Assembly: GCA_949126835.1 (NCBI GenBank)
Contig: OX421499.1
Location: 31,350,690-31,414,689, forward strand
Length of the DNA: 64,000 bases
Direction of reading: 5' to 3'
From: Anisus vortex
Taxonomy: Eukaryota; Mollusca; Gastropoda; Planorbidae
Numbering within the stretch: the first letter of the stretch is position 1; each line of letters begins with the position of its first letter. The notes beneath the pieces were generated by a model that was not told the origin of the DNA, did no database searches, and saw nothing but the letters and a program-made list of their open reading frames with translations. Positions 31,401 to 36,835 of this stretch are shown here, in pieces. A program made the position numbers and the translations under genes.

Positions 31401-33828
31401 ACACGGAGCATGTCCTTCAGACCTGCCCTCTGTATCTTTCTACCCGGTCAGCCATTTGGCCCCTGGGGGCTACCTTCAACGACAAACTGTTCGGTGGACT
31501 AGAGCAACTGACAGCCACGGCGCAGTTCATTACAACTATCAGACTTATTGTCTGAATCCTCCCAATCATAACATTTGAGAACGAAGAAGAAGAAGAAGAA
31601 GACAGACGCTCCTGCTATAAAGAAGATTATTGCATCCTACGCTCATCTGTGAACTGAGTCTAGTCTTGCATCTTTATTAATGTTTTAAATGATGTTAAGC
31701 TACCTGTTTGTTCAGGCAACCCATTCCATGCCCGAATGCCACTCGAGAAGAATAAGTACTTATATGCATTTTTTCTCGCATATGGATCAAATCAGTGGTG
31801 CCACTTTTCCGGATTATCCCGGAAATCCGGATTCGCGAGGCTAAATATTTTTCGGCTCCGGATTCGCGAGATTCAATTTACTTTGGTTCCGGATTCGTGG
31901 GTTAACCAACAAAAAAAAATCCATGGGTCTGAAATCGCGGTACTAAAACCGGTTTGGTGAGAATCGGATCCGCTATAAATAGACTTAATAGACCTGGAAG
32001 GTGTACTGTAAACCATGCCTACAGTATTAGTCTATAAGCTTGGTTTAGTGAAATGTCACGCTATGTGGTTGGATTATTTTTAATTCACTAAAAAAAATTT
32101 CATGATCGGAAAATAAGTTAGGCTACCTAAATTTTCCAGCCGCCTAGATTTTTATCATCATATCGGTAATTTGTAATTCCCGACTAGGCCTACTGATTAA
32201 TATAGTTAATATAGCCTATATACCTTGCAGTTATATTTATTAGGCCTAATGAATGGAGTAAAACAGTCGGTGTAGTATTTAGAACTAGGACTAGTCCTAG
32301 CAGTCACTTATGCTGGTGCATATTTTTTCTAACAATATCGGACATAACAAGAAAATCATAAAATAATGTTGTTTTAAATTAATTTCAAAACGAAGTTTTA
32401 AATTGTTAGTGTCGCGCATTCGCTAATTTCCTCATTTTCATAACAAAATAAAAATACGTCATATCACTGAACTATATACCGTAAAAAAATGTGTATTAAT
32501 CCTTCAGTTTTTATTTTTTCCCTCTTTTCAATTATTAGGCATTTGAAGTTACAAGCTAGATTCAATAGTTTACTAGTTAACATGTTATCCTAAATAAAGT
32601 TTCATATACCTTAGATTTAAAGTCACTAGGATTAGGATACAATATTTTAATTACATTTATTGGTAACTGACCTAGAAAATACAGAACAAAGTAAATGGGG
32701 AATAAAGAAACACATAATTATATCTTTAAAGTAGGCTAGCTTAACTTGAAAAAAACGAAAGGGTTATGATAAGACCAATAGGAATGATGTTATTAAATAG
32801 TTAAAATAACACAACTTTGTATGTTTAACTATGATTTTAGATTTGTCCAGTTTTTTTTAAAAGATTTTTCAAGACATTTATCAATAACCAAAGTAAGCTT
32901 AGGCCACAATAACACAATCACATAAAATATTTTAAAGATATAATTTTCCTATCATAATATGCAAAAACATATTGAAAAAAAAACAATGCTTATTGGTGAG
33001 TCTATATTATATAAAATTATATATATATACCGGTATATAAAATATGGTAAAAATAATATAAATTTTAGGAGTTGAGATAAATTTCAGGGTTTGTAAAATT
33101 TTGGAAAGTAGGTTTCAGGATTCAAGAAATTTTAAGAAAAGGATTTCAGGGTTCACTGCTTCAAGTGATTGGCACCCCTGGATCAAATAGTTTTTAAAAG
33201 AATATAGATTTAAAGGAACATTTAAATAATGCTAATCGCCAACAAATCACCCAGCAGCTCAAATTGAATAATTTTAGAATAAGGATTATAAATTAAGAAT
33301 TTAGCAGTTTCACAAGATTTCTAAAACAACTGCTTAAAGAAATGTGTGATTAGCATAAAATAATTACAAGCTCCACATTGTTTAAAAACCCAGTTTTTCA
33401 AATTGTGCTGGGATAAAAACTCAGGTTTATAGAGAACAAACTAACATATTATATTAAAACATACTGAAGGAAATTGTATATATTCAGGGGAAATAGATAC
33501 AACTGAGTGATGTAAATTATAACACTTTATGGAAGGAAACTTATAGTTGACACCTTTACTTTATTTTCAATTTTGTATTTGTTGGTTGGTCATAAAACCA
33601 TATCTTTCTACTTTAATGTGACATCCTCAGCAACAAGGGGCGGCCACCACGGTGTACTGTGCTGTCGCTGAGGAGCTGAACAACGTGGGAGGGCTGTACT
33701 TCAACAACTGCTGCCAGTGCCAGCCATCCAAGCTGGCGCAGAGCAAGACAATGGCCGTGACCTTGTGGAGCCTGAGCGAGCAGATATTGAACAAGAAGTT
33801 GAAGCCCAGGCCTAAAGAGGCTATTTGA
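10354..33828 (+). CDS. WWOX: WWOX, WW domain-containing oxidoreductase, whole gene (8 coding exons)
   Basis: The coding sequence joins 10354-10448, 13699-13763, 14009-14066, 14443-14621, 15958-16153, 17308-17493, 19724-19982 and 33631-33828. That is 1236 nt: 411 codons plus TGA. Every junction is GT/AG and every phase closes. WW1 spans about residues 14-43 (Trp18, Tyr29-Tyr30, Trp40, Pro43). WW2 spans about 55-84 (Trp59, Tyr71, Pro84) and has Tyr81 where the second Trp would be, as in vertebrate WWOX. The SDR domain shows TGANCGIG (126-133) for the dinucleotide, an LNAG motif in exon 6, a catalytic Ser near 255-256, and Tyr287-x3-Lys291. Known family role: WW1 binds PPxY partners in a tumour-suppressor adaptor; the SDR substrate is unsettled. 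Human WWOX is 414 residues, so this copy looks full length. The start ATG has A at -3 and G at +4. Introns are rich in transposons, but no exon is broken. Confidence 0.97.
10449..11019. other. WWOX intron 1, first part
   Basis: AT-rich with many TAGGCCTA and TATA-type short repeats. Nothing recognised. Confidence 0.5.
11020..11547 (+). pseudogene. LINE-B 3' end (5'-truncated) in WWOX intron 1
   Basis: Broken frames recall an RT C-terminus: WDSSTKENI, then [12 protein letters not shown] residues (one shift) and [11 protein letters not shown], later [18 protein letters not shown]. The 3' end is GGAGCGTCTGTAAT. This orientation shows that the reverse copies elsewhere are LINE 3' ends and not SINEs. 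Stops throughout. Confidence 0.65.
11569..12756. mobile_element. TIR element with TA duplication (pogo/mariner-like) in WWOX intron 1
   Basis: The left end is CTGTATATACTCGCGTATAA and the right end, reverse complemented, is CCATATATACTCACATATAA. TA is present just outside both ends. The terminal repeats extend inward with further AAGTTGCAC copies. The 1.2-kb interior has no intact transposase. TA plus such TIRs suggests the Tc1/mariner/pogo group; this assignment is tentative. Confidence 0.6.
12771..13148. mobile_element. Small pogo-like MITE in WWOX intron 1
   Basis: The left end CAGTATATCCCCACC and the reverse-complemented right end CAGTATACCCTCGG are matching TIRs, with TA on both outer sides. 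About 380 bp, no ORF. It lies 14 bases from the previous element. Confidence 0.65.
13699..13763 (+). CDS. WWOX: WWOX coding exon 2: rest of WW1
   Basis: The acceptor is a T-rich tract ending CAG at 13698. The exon completes the Asn codon and supplies the second WW1 tryptophan (Trp40) and Pro43, followed by a basic linker KKKIVKG that matches the lysine-rich segment of other WWOX proteins. It ends after one base of an Asp codon, at donor GTGTGA. Confidence 0.95.
13905..13985 (-). repeat. ATT-tailed LINE/SINE 3' end (reverse), WWOX intron 2
   Basis: The AATAATAATATTTGTATAGC start, then GCTGCCAACAAACATAATG, matches the copies at 39943 and (reverse orientation) 61030. On the minus strand it is a 3' end with an ATT microsatellite tail. 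Confidence 0.65.
14009..14066 (+). CDS. WWOX: WWOX coding exon 3: first half of WW2
   Basis: It reads [19 protein letters not shown], the start of WW2 with Trp59. The acceptor TTATAG precedes it and the donor GTAAGTATT follows. Phase in is 1 and phase out is 2, both consistent with the neighbouring exons. Confidence 0.95.
14135..14290 (+). repeat. Diverged SINE-1 copy in WWOX intron 3
   Basis: GGTCCCAGTTTCAAATTCAG corresponds to the B-box region and GTACTGGCCACACAA to the SINE-1 body; intermediate text matches the GAGTCTACCC...CACCTGAC segment. Confidence 0.6.
14443..14621 (+). CDS. WWOX: WWOX coding exon 4: rest of WW2, linker and SDR nucleotide-binding motif
   Basis: It begins by completing Asp73, then finishes WW2 with a Tyr (Tyr81) in place of the second signature Trp and TDPRLAF after it. 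A linker leads into the Rossmann start [19 protein letters not shown], whose glycine pattern binds NAD(P)(H). The donor is GTAGGTTG. Confidence 0.95.
14622..15957. other. WWOX intron 4
   Basis: AT-rich, no repeat recognised. Confidence 0.5.
15958..16153 (+). CDS. WWOX: WWOX coding exon 5: SDR domain, alpha/beta segments 2-3
   Basis: It encodes the helix after the glycine motif, then VVMACRN, where the Arg-Asn pair commonly contacts the cofactor in SDR enzymes, and [11 protein letters not shown], the conserved Asp motif for the adenine ring. It ends inside a Trp codon at donor GTAAGT. Human WWOX has nine coding exons and this gene has eight, so this exon may correspond to two fused vertebrate exons; a genomic alignment would tell. 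Confidence 0.95.
16674..16880. mobile_element. hAT/Buster-type MITE in WWOX intron 5
   Basis: Ends CAGGAGTCAGCAACC and GGTTGCAGACCCCTG. The flanks GTCTAGCA (16666-16673) and ACCTAGCA (16881-16888) agree at 6 of 8. The interior matches the family. Confidence 0.85.
16881..17307. other. Remainder of WWOX intron 5
   Basis: Nothing recognised; AT-rich before the exon 6 acceptor. Confidence 0.45.
17308..17493 (+). CDS. WWOX: WWOX coding exon 6: SDR domain with NAG motif and catalytic serine
   Basis: It encodes [12 protein letters not shown], the NNAG-type SDR motif, then [11 protein letters not shown] (active-site Asn helix) and [11 protein letters not shown] with the catalytic serine. The acceptor is TTGCCAG and the donor is GTCAGTAG. 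The segment [15 protein letters not shown] is nearly invariant in animal WWOX. Confidence 0.96.
18435..18661 (+). pseudogene. 5'-truncated LINE 3' end with GAA tail
   Basis: The frame reads [20 protein letters not shown], then LTDLRPTF, ends at a stop and is followed by a (GAA)n tail. The CPC...H...C pattern parallels the C-terminus of the larger LINE ([18 protein letters not shown]), so the two are related families. Confidence 0.75.
19385..19530 (+). repeat. tRNA-derived SINE-2 copy in WWOX intron 6
   Basis: GGCCGGCTGGTCCTGCGGTT head and GCAGGAGTTTTGGGCCTAG body match the reverse copy at 9554-9682. The B box region is shortened. Confidence 0.65.
19724..19982 (+). CDS. WWOX: WWOX coding exon 7: SDR active-site Tyr/Lys
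   Basis: It carries the catalytic YNNSK (Tyr287, Lys291), then [15 protein letters not shown], the PG motif after the active site, and [12 protein letters not shown]. It ends on a codon boundary at donor GTAAGA. The LINE target duplication starts only 35 bases into the following intron. Confidence 0.96.
20001..20029 (-). repeat. LINE-B 3'-end fragment, left piece (reverse), split by LINE insertion
   Basis: The sequence TTACAGACGCTCC matches the start of the other reverse copies at 9904 and 34130. It continues after the LINE at 31614, so one repeat was split by the insertion. Its last 12 bases are the target duplication. Confidence 0.75.
20483..21081 (+). repeat. 5' LTR of the Gmr1-like element
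   Basis: It runs from TGTTACGAG to CACGTGACA. The length is equal to the 3' copy and the sequence appears the same throughout. It contains ATAAAA/AATAAA-like motifs and a TACGTCATA (CRE-like) pair near 20610-20635 that could drive transcription; this is untested. Confidence 0.95.
21088..21105 (+). other. Candidate primer-binding site
   Basis: Six bases after the 5' LTR the sequence reads TGGGGGCTCAAGTCC. It begins with TGG, the complement of a tRNA CCA end, followed by a stretch that could pair with an acceptor/T-arm. The tRNA is not identified. Confidence 0.45.
21361..26235 (+). CDS. Gag-Pol polyprotein of Gmr1-like retrotransposon (single ORF)
   Basis: 1624 residues in one frame. Order seen: SAP-like segment (about 20-60); charged coiled coil (about 85-165) with three tandem VQLEGKRIE units; SCAN/capsid-like helical region (about 180-345); CCHC knuckle C401-x2-C404-x4-H409-x4-C414; aspartic protease DSGAD (554-558); integrase zinc domain (H779, H786, C816, C819); DDE core D850, D909, E945 (35-residue D-E spacing); GPY motif (1083-1085); reverse transcriptase with YLDD at 1359-1362; RNase H starting near D1508; end ADTLSRM. 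All catalytic residues are present and there is no stop or frameshift, so it could be functional. Gag and Pol are fused without a visible frameshift signal. It has no chromodomain or envelope ORF. Integrase before reverse transcriptase resembles Ty1/copia order, but the domains themselves are Ty3/gypsy type. The start ATG has A at -3 and G at +4. Confidence 0.95.
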   Translation: MAEANLTLEQLNIFAITSEQLTSMSLTQLKEMANSLGIAITEVTPVRSKLIQDIKECLKRHGAMLEENTMNNEESVVLNVSETLKTDIDNHEFKMNGNELSADMKFQLEMRKLEIQVQLEGKRIEVQLEGKRIEVQLEGKRIEAEKEKRLGELEKERIASNERIELAKSRSSTHTIQETNNVELYKFKKHVPSMENIEIDEFFMVFERNSIDYKFPEDKKAVLLRSALTKGKALDVVLNLTPEECNDYELIKNRVLLSYVLTPEKYRKLYREYKKEPEVSHVDFLRLEKKYLDRWLRSKNVNKDYEKLYNLILMEDFTEKIRTDIKVHLADRGIEIAEQAAVKADEYVIIHPHSHYFQNDRTSLRTQNSNTERKLRSTEDKSKQKADKQENSSFVQKRITCTFCKKDGHIKENCWSLHKEKRPIKNKNNVVLSHIAVQTETHINKTAHKRIKADRKTFDVSHEEMAKHACPSCSKSEKVFEMKTEAIEHSSFNSKGSVTDEQSVNKTFTYGGSSVARNSVGRELPECMLSDVSEGYVSPIDNQARERKIKILRDSGADISLLLKNTVPTSKLTHTGQYALISTMAGTLTAPLHRIQLKSNYFTGSVIVGIVKKFPYRGISLLLGSDIAKNQVHPVLKETKDSVQCRNTENSVCVITRAMEKQQMTNESTKKPEPTPEIDLQATFMADVLGGHSSHTDQNNLSPRQLLILAQGKDPEIGKLKEEAKNEGELETMAAGYYLRDELLMRKWRGKENDDETCSEVHQIVVPNVYRKDILHMAHDSPYAGHLGIQKTFDRILPYFFWPGLRRDVTSFCRSCHVCQMVGKPNQTIPVAPLRPIPAFSEPFSHIIIDCVGPLPKTKAGHQYLFTIMCSATRFPEAIPLRSINADKISDALIGFFTRYGLPKTVQSDQGSNFTSKLFRQVLERLGIRHAVSSAYHPQSQGALERYHQTLKNMLRTFCFEHNDDWDRGIPFALFATREAVQESLGFSPFELVFGHTVRGPLKLLQETWLSSTEDTGLLTYVENFKNRLYNALKVVRSNLLQAQDKMKVYYDVNARTRIFQPGDKVLMLTPLSGQPLSAKFTGPYEVMAKLSEVNYLVKTPDRRKSQRVCHINMLKPYITRKEQKVVASVNTVIKVGNNSPEIEREVAESKLQNTKALKNLNEKLAHLPDCEQSAIKGLINENIHLFGDVPSRTSVVKHDVILNENTKAIKQHPYRSNPTQLECIRKEVHYMLDNDIITPSSSDWSSPCVLVPKADGSMRFCVDYRKVNKVTKTDSYPIPRIDDLIDQVSNANFVTKIDLLTAYFQIPLTERAQEISSFVTPDGLYKFKVMPFGMVNAPSTFQRLINTITQDIPKCHAYLDDIVVFSDDFKSHLDQLHLLFTKLTHANLTINLTKSQFCHATIEYLGHIVGNGLVKPLNAKVKAIREFPVPETCKQLCSFLGMAGYYRRFCQNFSTIACPLTNLLKKNCTFKWSNECHQAFDKLKDVLSEAPVLVTPNYSKPFKITVDACDTGMGAVISQKGDDSLEHPISFYSQKFDKHQRNYSVIEKELLGLILALKHFDFYINGSPYPIDILTDHNPLVFLSRVKQNQRIIRWSLFLQAYNLNVVYLPGKQNVVADTLSRM
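26236..27097 (+). other. Non-coding 3' part of the Gmr1-like element
   Basis: An AT-rich stretch between the pol stop and the polypurine tract. No ORF of note and no env-like sequence seen. It contains several AATAAA-like runs. Confidence 0.8.
27098..27696 (+). repeat. 3' LTR of the Gmr1-like element
   Basis: It is preceded by the G-rich polypurine tract and followed by the ACAT duplication and then LINE sequence. Identity to the 5' LTR implies a recent insertion, since the two are made equal at integration. Confidence 0.95.
31614..31784 (-). repeat. LINE-B 3'-end fragment, middle piece (reverse)
   Basis: It resumes the copy that began at 20001 (ATTATTGCATCCTACGCTC, then GGCAACCCATTCCATGCC). 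Read on the reverse strand, this last part encodes a weak [13 protein letters not shown] motif typical of LINE reverse transcriptase C-termini. A hAT-like element interrupts it at 31793. Confidence 0.7.
31793..33180. mobile_element. hAT-like DNA transposon with perfect 8-bp target duplication
   Basis: The left end is CAGTGGTGCCACTTTT and the right end, reverse complemented, is CAGGGGTGCCAATCAC. The flanks GATCAAAT at 31785-31792 and 33181-33188 are identical. An 8-bp duplication with CAG-starting TIRs indicates the hAT superfamily. The 1388-bp interior is AT-rich with no recognisable transposase, so the copy is non-autonomous or decayed. It contains short repeated TTCCGGATTCG units near its left end. 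Confidence 0.82.
33189..33630. other. Remainder of WWOX intron 7
   Basis: AT-rich. The first part probably continues the reverse LINE-B fragment; nothing else is recognised before the exon 8 acceptor. Confidence 0.5.
33631..33828 (+). CDS. WWOX: WWOX coding exon 8: C-terminus
   Basis: The acceptor is TCCTCAG. The exon starts [16 protein letters not shown] and contains [14 protein letters not shown], a cysteine-rich segment typical of the WWOX C-terminus, then a helix with ALWSLSEQ-like sequence. The stop is TGA at 33826-33828. The exon lies about 13.6 kb from exon 7, beyond the nested transposons. Confidence 0.96.
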   Translation, partial: QQGAATTVYCAVAEELNNVGGLYFNNCCQCQPSKLAQSKTMAVTLWSLSEQILNKKLKPRPKEAI

Positions 33829-34109
33829 CCTCTGACCCAGGCTGCCTCCTTTCTACAGGAACTGTTGACCCACCGCAATATGTCTGAGTGTAGGTAGACA
33901 CTTGTTACTGTTGGTGAGATTATATTCTGGGCATAAAAGTCAAAGGTTGTAACATATCTGACGAAAACCAAGGAAGTATTAAGCTGAATGAGTTGAAAGA
34001 ATTCACTCCTCCAGAGACAAAGAAATCCTTTAGGCCTAATGTGTGTTAGTGAAGCTTAACCAGAAAAATGTTCATTGGATATAAAGCAACATTCTGAGTT
34101 CTGTAGTCT

Positions 34110-34330
34110 CTTATCTTATATATTACAGAAGCTCCTTCTATATAGAAGATTATTGCATTCTACGTATAACTGTGGATTGACTCTAGTCTTTTTATTTTGA
34201 TTAGTGTTTTCAAAATGTTCAGTTACTGGTTTTCCTGGTTGGTTCAGGCAACCCATTCCATGCCTGGAATGCCGCTTGAGAAGCAATAGTACTTACATGC
34301 ATTGTCTACTCGCATATGGGATAAAAAGAA
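34110..34330 (-). repeat. LINE-B 3'-end fragment (reverse)
   Basis: TTACAGAAGCTCCTTCTATA, then GATTATTGCATTCTACG and GGCAACCCATTCCATGCC match the other copies. It probably lies in the WWOX 3' UTR or just after it. Confidence 0.7.
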
Positions 34331-34805
34331 AAGTGTTTTCAACCTTATGTTTATCTGTAATAGATTGTAATTGTGTTGTATTTCTGAATTGGAATTTTCT
34401 AAATTTCTGTATTAACATACTAATGGATTGTAAGGCTAGCACATTGGCTTGGCCTTGTTGAGATTAAAATAATGTACTATTTATATTCATATATTTATTT
34501 TTTCACACATTGGTATCATAAACTGTTTTATGAAATTTTGCTGGAGTAATTGTAGGAATGATAATTAACTATTAACATCAACGAATATTCAATGGATCAG
34601 TGTTCCTGTGATGAAGCTGTTGTTTTATCATGTTTTCTGTATTACGTTGAAGGAAGAAATCTTTTATAACAAACATGAATCACATTATTGTCACTAAAAG
34701 AAATATACTTAGTGTGTCACTCATTGTGCACTGTGTCATACATATTTCATTGGTCTTGTCTGTCATCCAAATTGTTTAAAGTAAGTGCCCCCCCCCCCTC
34801 CTCTC

Positions 34806-34992
34806 TCGGTCCAATTTGATCTATAGAGCCCGTGAAGCAGGGTTCACAAGTTTCCGCTGCCAATCTGAATAGGGGGATGGTTTGATCAACACAATGCTCA
34901 GTTGCTTTGACTTTGGGCCCCTGGAAGGAGACCCTTGGAACAAATCCCTGGCCTTCACCAGGATTCAAACCTGGGACTTTGGGTGTGCAGTA
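34806..34992 (-). repeat. SINE-1 copy (reverse)
   Basis: TCGGTCCAATTTGATC at the left, GAAGCAGGGTTCACAAGTTT, and at the right CAGGATTCAAACCTGGGAC, the reverse of the B box. The head is diverged. Confidence 0.65.
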
Positions 34993-35518
34993 GCCAATTC
35001 CAGGCCAGGTCTGTCATTCCATTGATTTTTAATGTTCTTAAATTATGTTTTGTCATGAACTATTTCTATGAAATGTTCTACTAAAAAAATAGGCAATAAA
35101 AGATCTAATATATTTACTATATAGTTGTGAATGTTTTACTCTATGTTACCAAATTAAAATATATTGGAGCAGGAATACATTTTTTTTATAAACCAATGTA
35201 GGTCTACACATTACCCAGGCCTTAATTATTAAAGAGACATATTTATTGAACATTGTGTAAAGTGTGATGTATTTAATATAATATATGGAACAAATCAATA
35301 AATATACTCCATAAAATAATGTGCATCGTATTGAGGTTTTTCTCCTTGTAAACTTTGGACATAATTGTATTACGGCATGTGTATTTTGTGGCCATTGGAA
35401 CTTTGAGAGAATACCTGTATGAATAAGTTTAATGTCATAATGTCACTAAATGTATGTTGGTGACAAGCTTGAACTGTAATAAATTGTTTAGTTGTGGGTC
35501 CTCACTGTATGTTTGTAA
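34993..35518. other. Intergenic, no gene seen
   Basis: AT-rich; candidate polyadenylation motifs at 35095 and 35296. Confidence 0.4.
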
Positions 35519-36835
35519 CGGTTGTGATTGGATGTCAGTGACAAATACAAATAGTGATTGGATGTCAGTGACAAATACAAATTGTGATTGGATGTCAATG
35601 ACAAATACAAATTGTGATTGGATGTCAGTGACAAATACAAATTGTGATTGGATGTCAGTGACAAATACAAATTGTGATTGGATGTCAGTGACAAATACAA
35701 ATTGTGATTGGATGTCAGTGACAAATACAAATTGTGATTGGATGTCAGTGACAAATACAAATTGTGATTGGATGTCAGTGACAAATACAAATTGTGATTT
35801 GATGTCAGTGACAAATACAAATTGTGATTGGATGTCAGTGACAAATACAAATTGTGATTGGATGTCAGTGACAAATACAAATTGCAATTGGATGTCAGTG
35901 ACAAATACAAATTGCGATTGGATGTCAGTGACAAATACAAATTGTGATTGGATGTCAGTGACAGCTGTGAATTGTGATTGGATGTCAGTGACAGCTGTGA
36001 ATTGTGATTGGATGTCAGTGACAAATACAAATTGTGATTGGATGTCAGTGACAGCTGTGAATTGTGATTGGATGTCAGTGACAAATACAAATTGTGATTG
36101 GATGTCAGTGACAGCTGTGAATTGTGATTGGATGTCAGTGACAGCTATGAATAGTGTCTGGATGTCTGTGACAGCTATAAATTGTGATTGGATGTCTGTG
36201 ACAGCTATGAATTGTGATTGGAGTCAGTGACAGCTACAAATTGTGATTGGATGTCAGTGACAGCTGTGAATTGTGATTGGATGTCAGTGACAAATACAAA
36301 TTGTGATTGGATGTCAGTGACAGCTGTGAATTGTGATTGGATGTCAGTGACAGCTATGAATAGTGTCTGGATGTCTGTGACAGCTATAAATTGTGATTGG
36401 ATGTCTGTGACAGCTATGAATTGTGATTGGAGTCAGTGACAGCTACAAATTGTGATTGGATGTCAGTGACGGCTACAAATTGTGATTGGATGTCAGTGAC
36501 AAATACAAATTGTGATTGAATGTCAGTGACAGCTATGAATTGTGATTGGATGTCAGTGACAGCTATGAATAGTGTCTGGATGTCTGTGACAGCTATGAAT
36601 TGTGATTGGATGTCAGTGACAGCTATGAATTGTGATTGGATGTCAGTGACAGCTATGAATAGTGTCTGGATGTCTGTGACAGCTATAAATTGTGATTGGA
36701 TGTCTGTGACAGCTATGAATTGTGATTGGAGTCAGTGACAGCTACAAATTGTGATTGGATGTCAGTGACGGCTACAAATTGAGATTGGATGTCATTGACA
36801 GCTATGAACTGTGATTGAATGTCATTGACAGCTAT
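35519..36835 (+). repeat. 30-bp minisatellite, about 44 units, with higher-order structure
   Basis: The unit is GATTGGATGTCAGTGACA plus either AATACAAATTGT or GCTATGAATTGT. The first half is almost all of the AATACAA type; the second half mixes variants in blocks. A 1-base-short unit (GATTGGAGTCAGTG) recurs near 36221, 36430 and 36729. Because 30 is a multiple of 3, it stays open in several frames on both strands, but nothing suggests translation. Confidence 0.95.

Larger units (their letters stand above)
20455..31555 (+). pseudogene. LINE ORF (endonuclease-RT-RNase H), interrupted and frameshifted
   Basis: A plausible start is ATG at 20455. The frame is cut at 20482 by the LTR element and resumes in the same frame at 27701. 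Endonuclease motifs: [17 protein letters not shown], then SDHRP. The frame changes near 28305, inside the endonuclease. The second segment (to 30918) holds RT blocks: [44 protein letters not shown] and MYADDL (YADD at 29874-29885). RNase H starts at YTDGS (about 30770) and continues to the Glu of [10 protein letters not shown] second frame change near 30915 separates the remaining RNase H residues ([17 protein letters not shown]) and a tail [18 protein letters not shown]. Two frameshifts plus the insertion make this copy dead. Confidence 0.88.
20030..31601 (+). mobile_element. I/Jockey-like LINE with RNase H, split by the LTR element
   Basis: The element begins after ACAGACGCTCCT (20018-20029) and ends in a GAA-repeat tail. 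The same 12 bases follow at 31602-31613, so this is a target-site duplication. Removing the LTR insertion leaves about 4.4 kb: a 5' region (20030-20454), then endonuclease, reverse transcriptase, RNase H and a cysteine-rich C-terminus. No separate gag-like ORF1 is visible. A C-terminal RNase H together with an AP endonuclease points to the I-type group of LINEs; exact clade not determined. The copy is near full length but has two frame breaks. Confidence 0.88.
33829..35100 (+). other. Probable WWOX 3' UTR region with candidate AATAAA
   Basis: After the stop codon there is no ORF. The first clear AATAAA is at 35095-35100, followed by a T/GT-rich stretch; another lies near 35296. The region contains a reverse-strand LINE fragment (about 34110-34330) and a reverse SINE (about 34806-34992). 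The true 3' end cannot be set from sequence alone. Confidence 0.3.

Noticed and set aside
35454..36738. Long ORFs in the 30-bp array (about 258 codons and others)
   Set aside because: The unit length is a multiple of three, so several frames on both strands stay open. No start context, signal or family feature.
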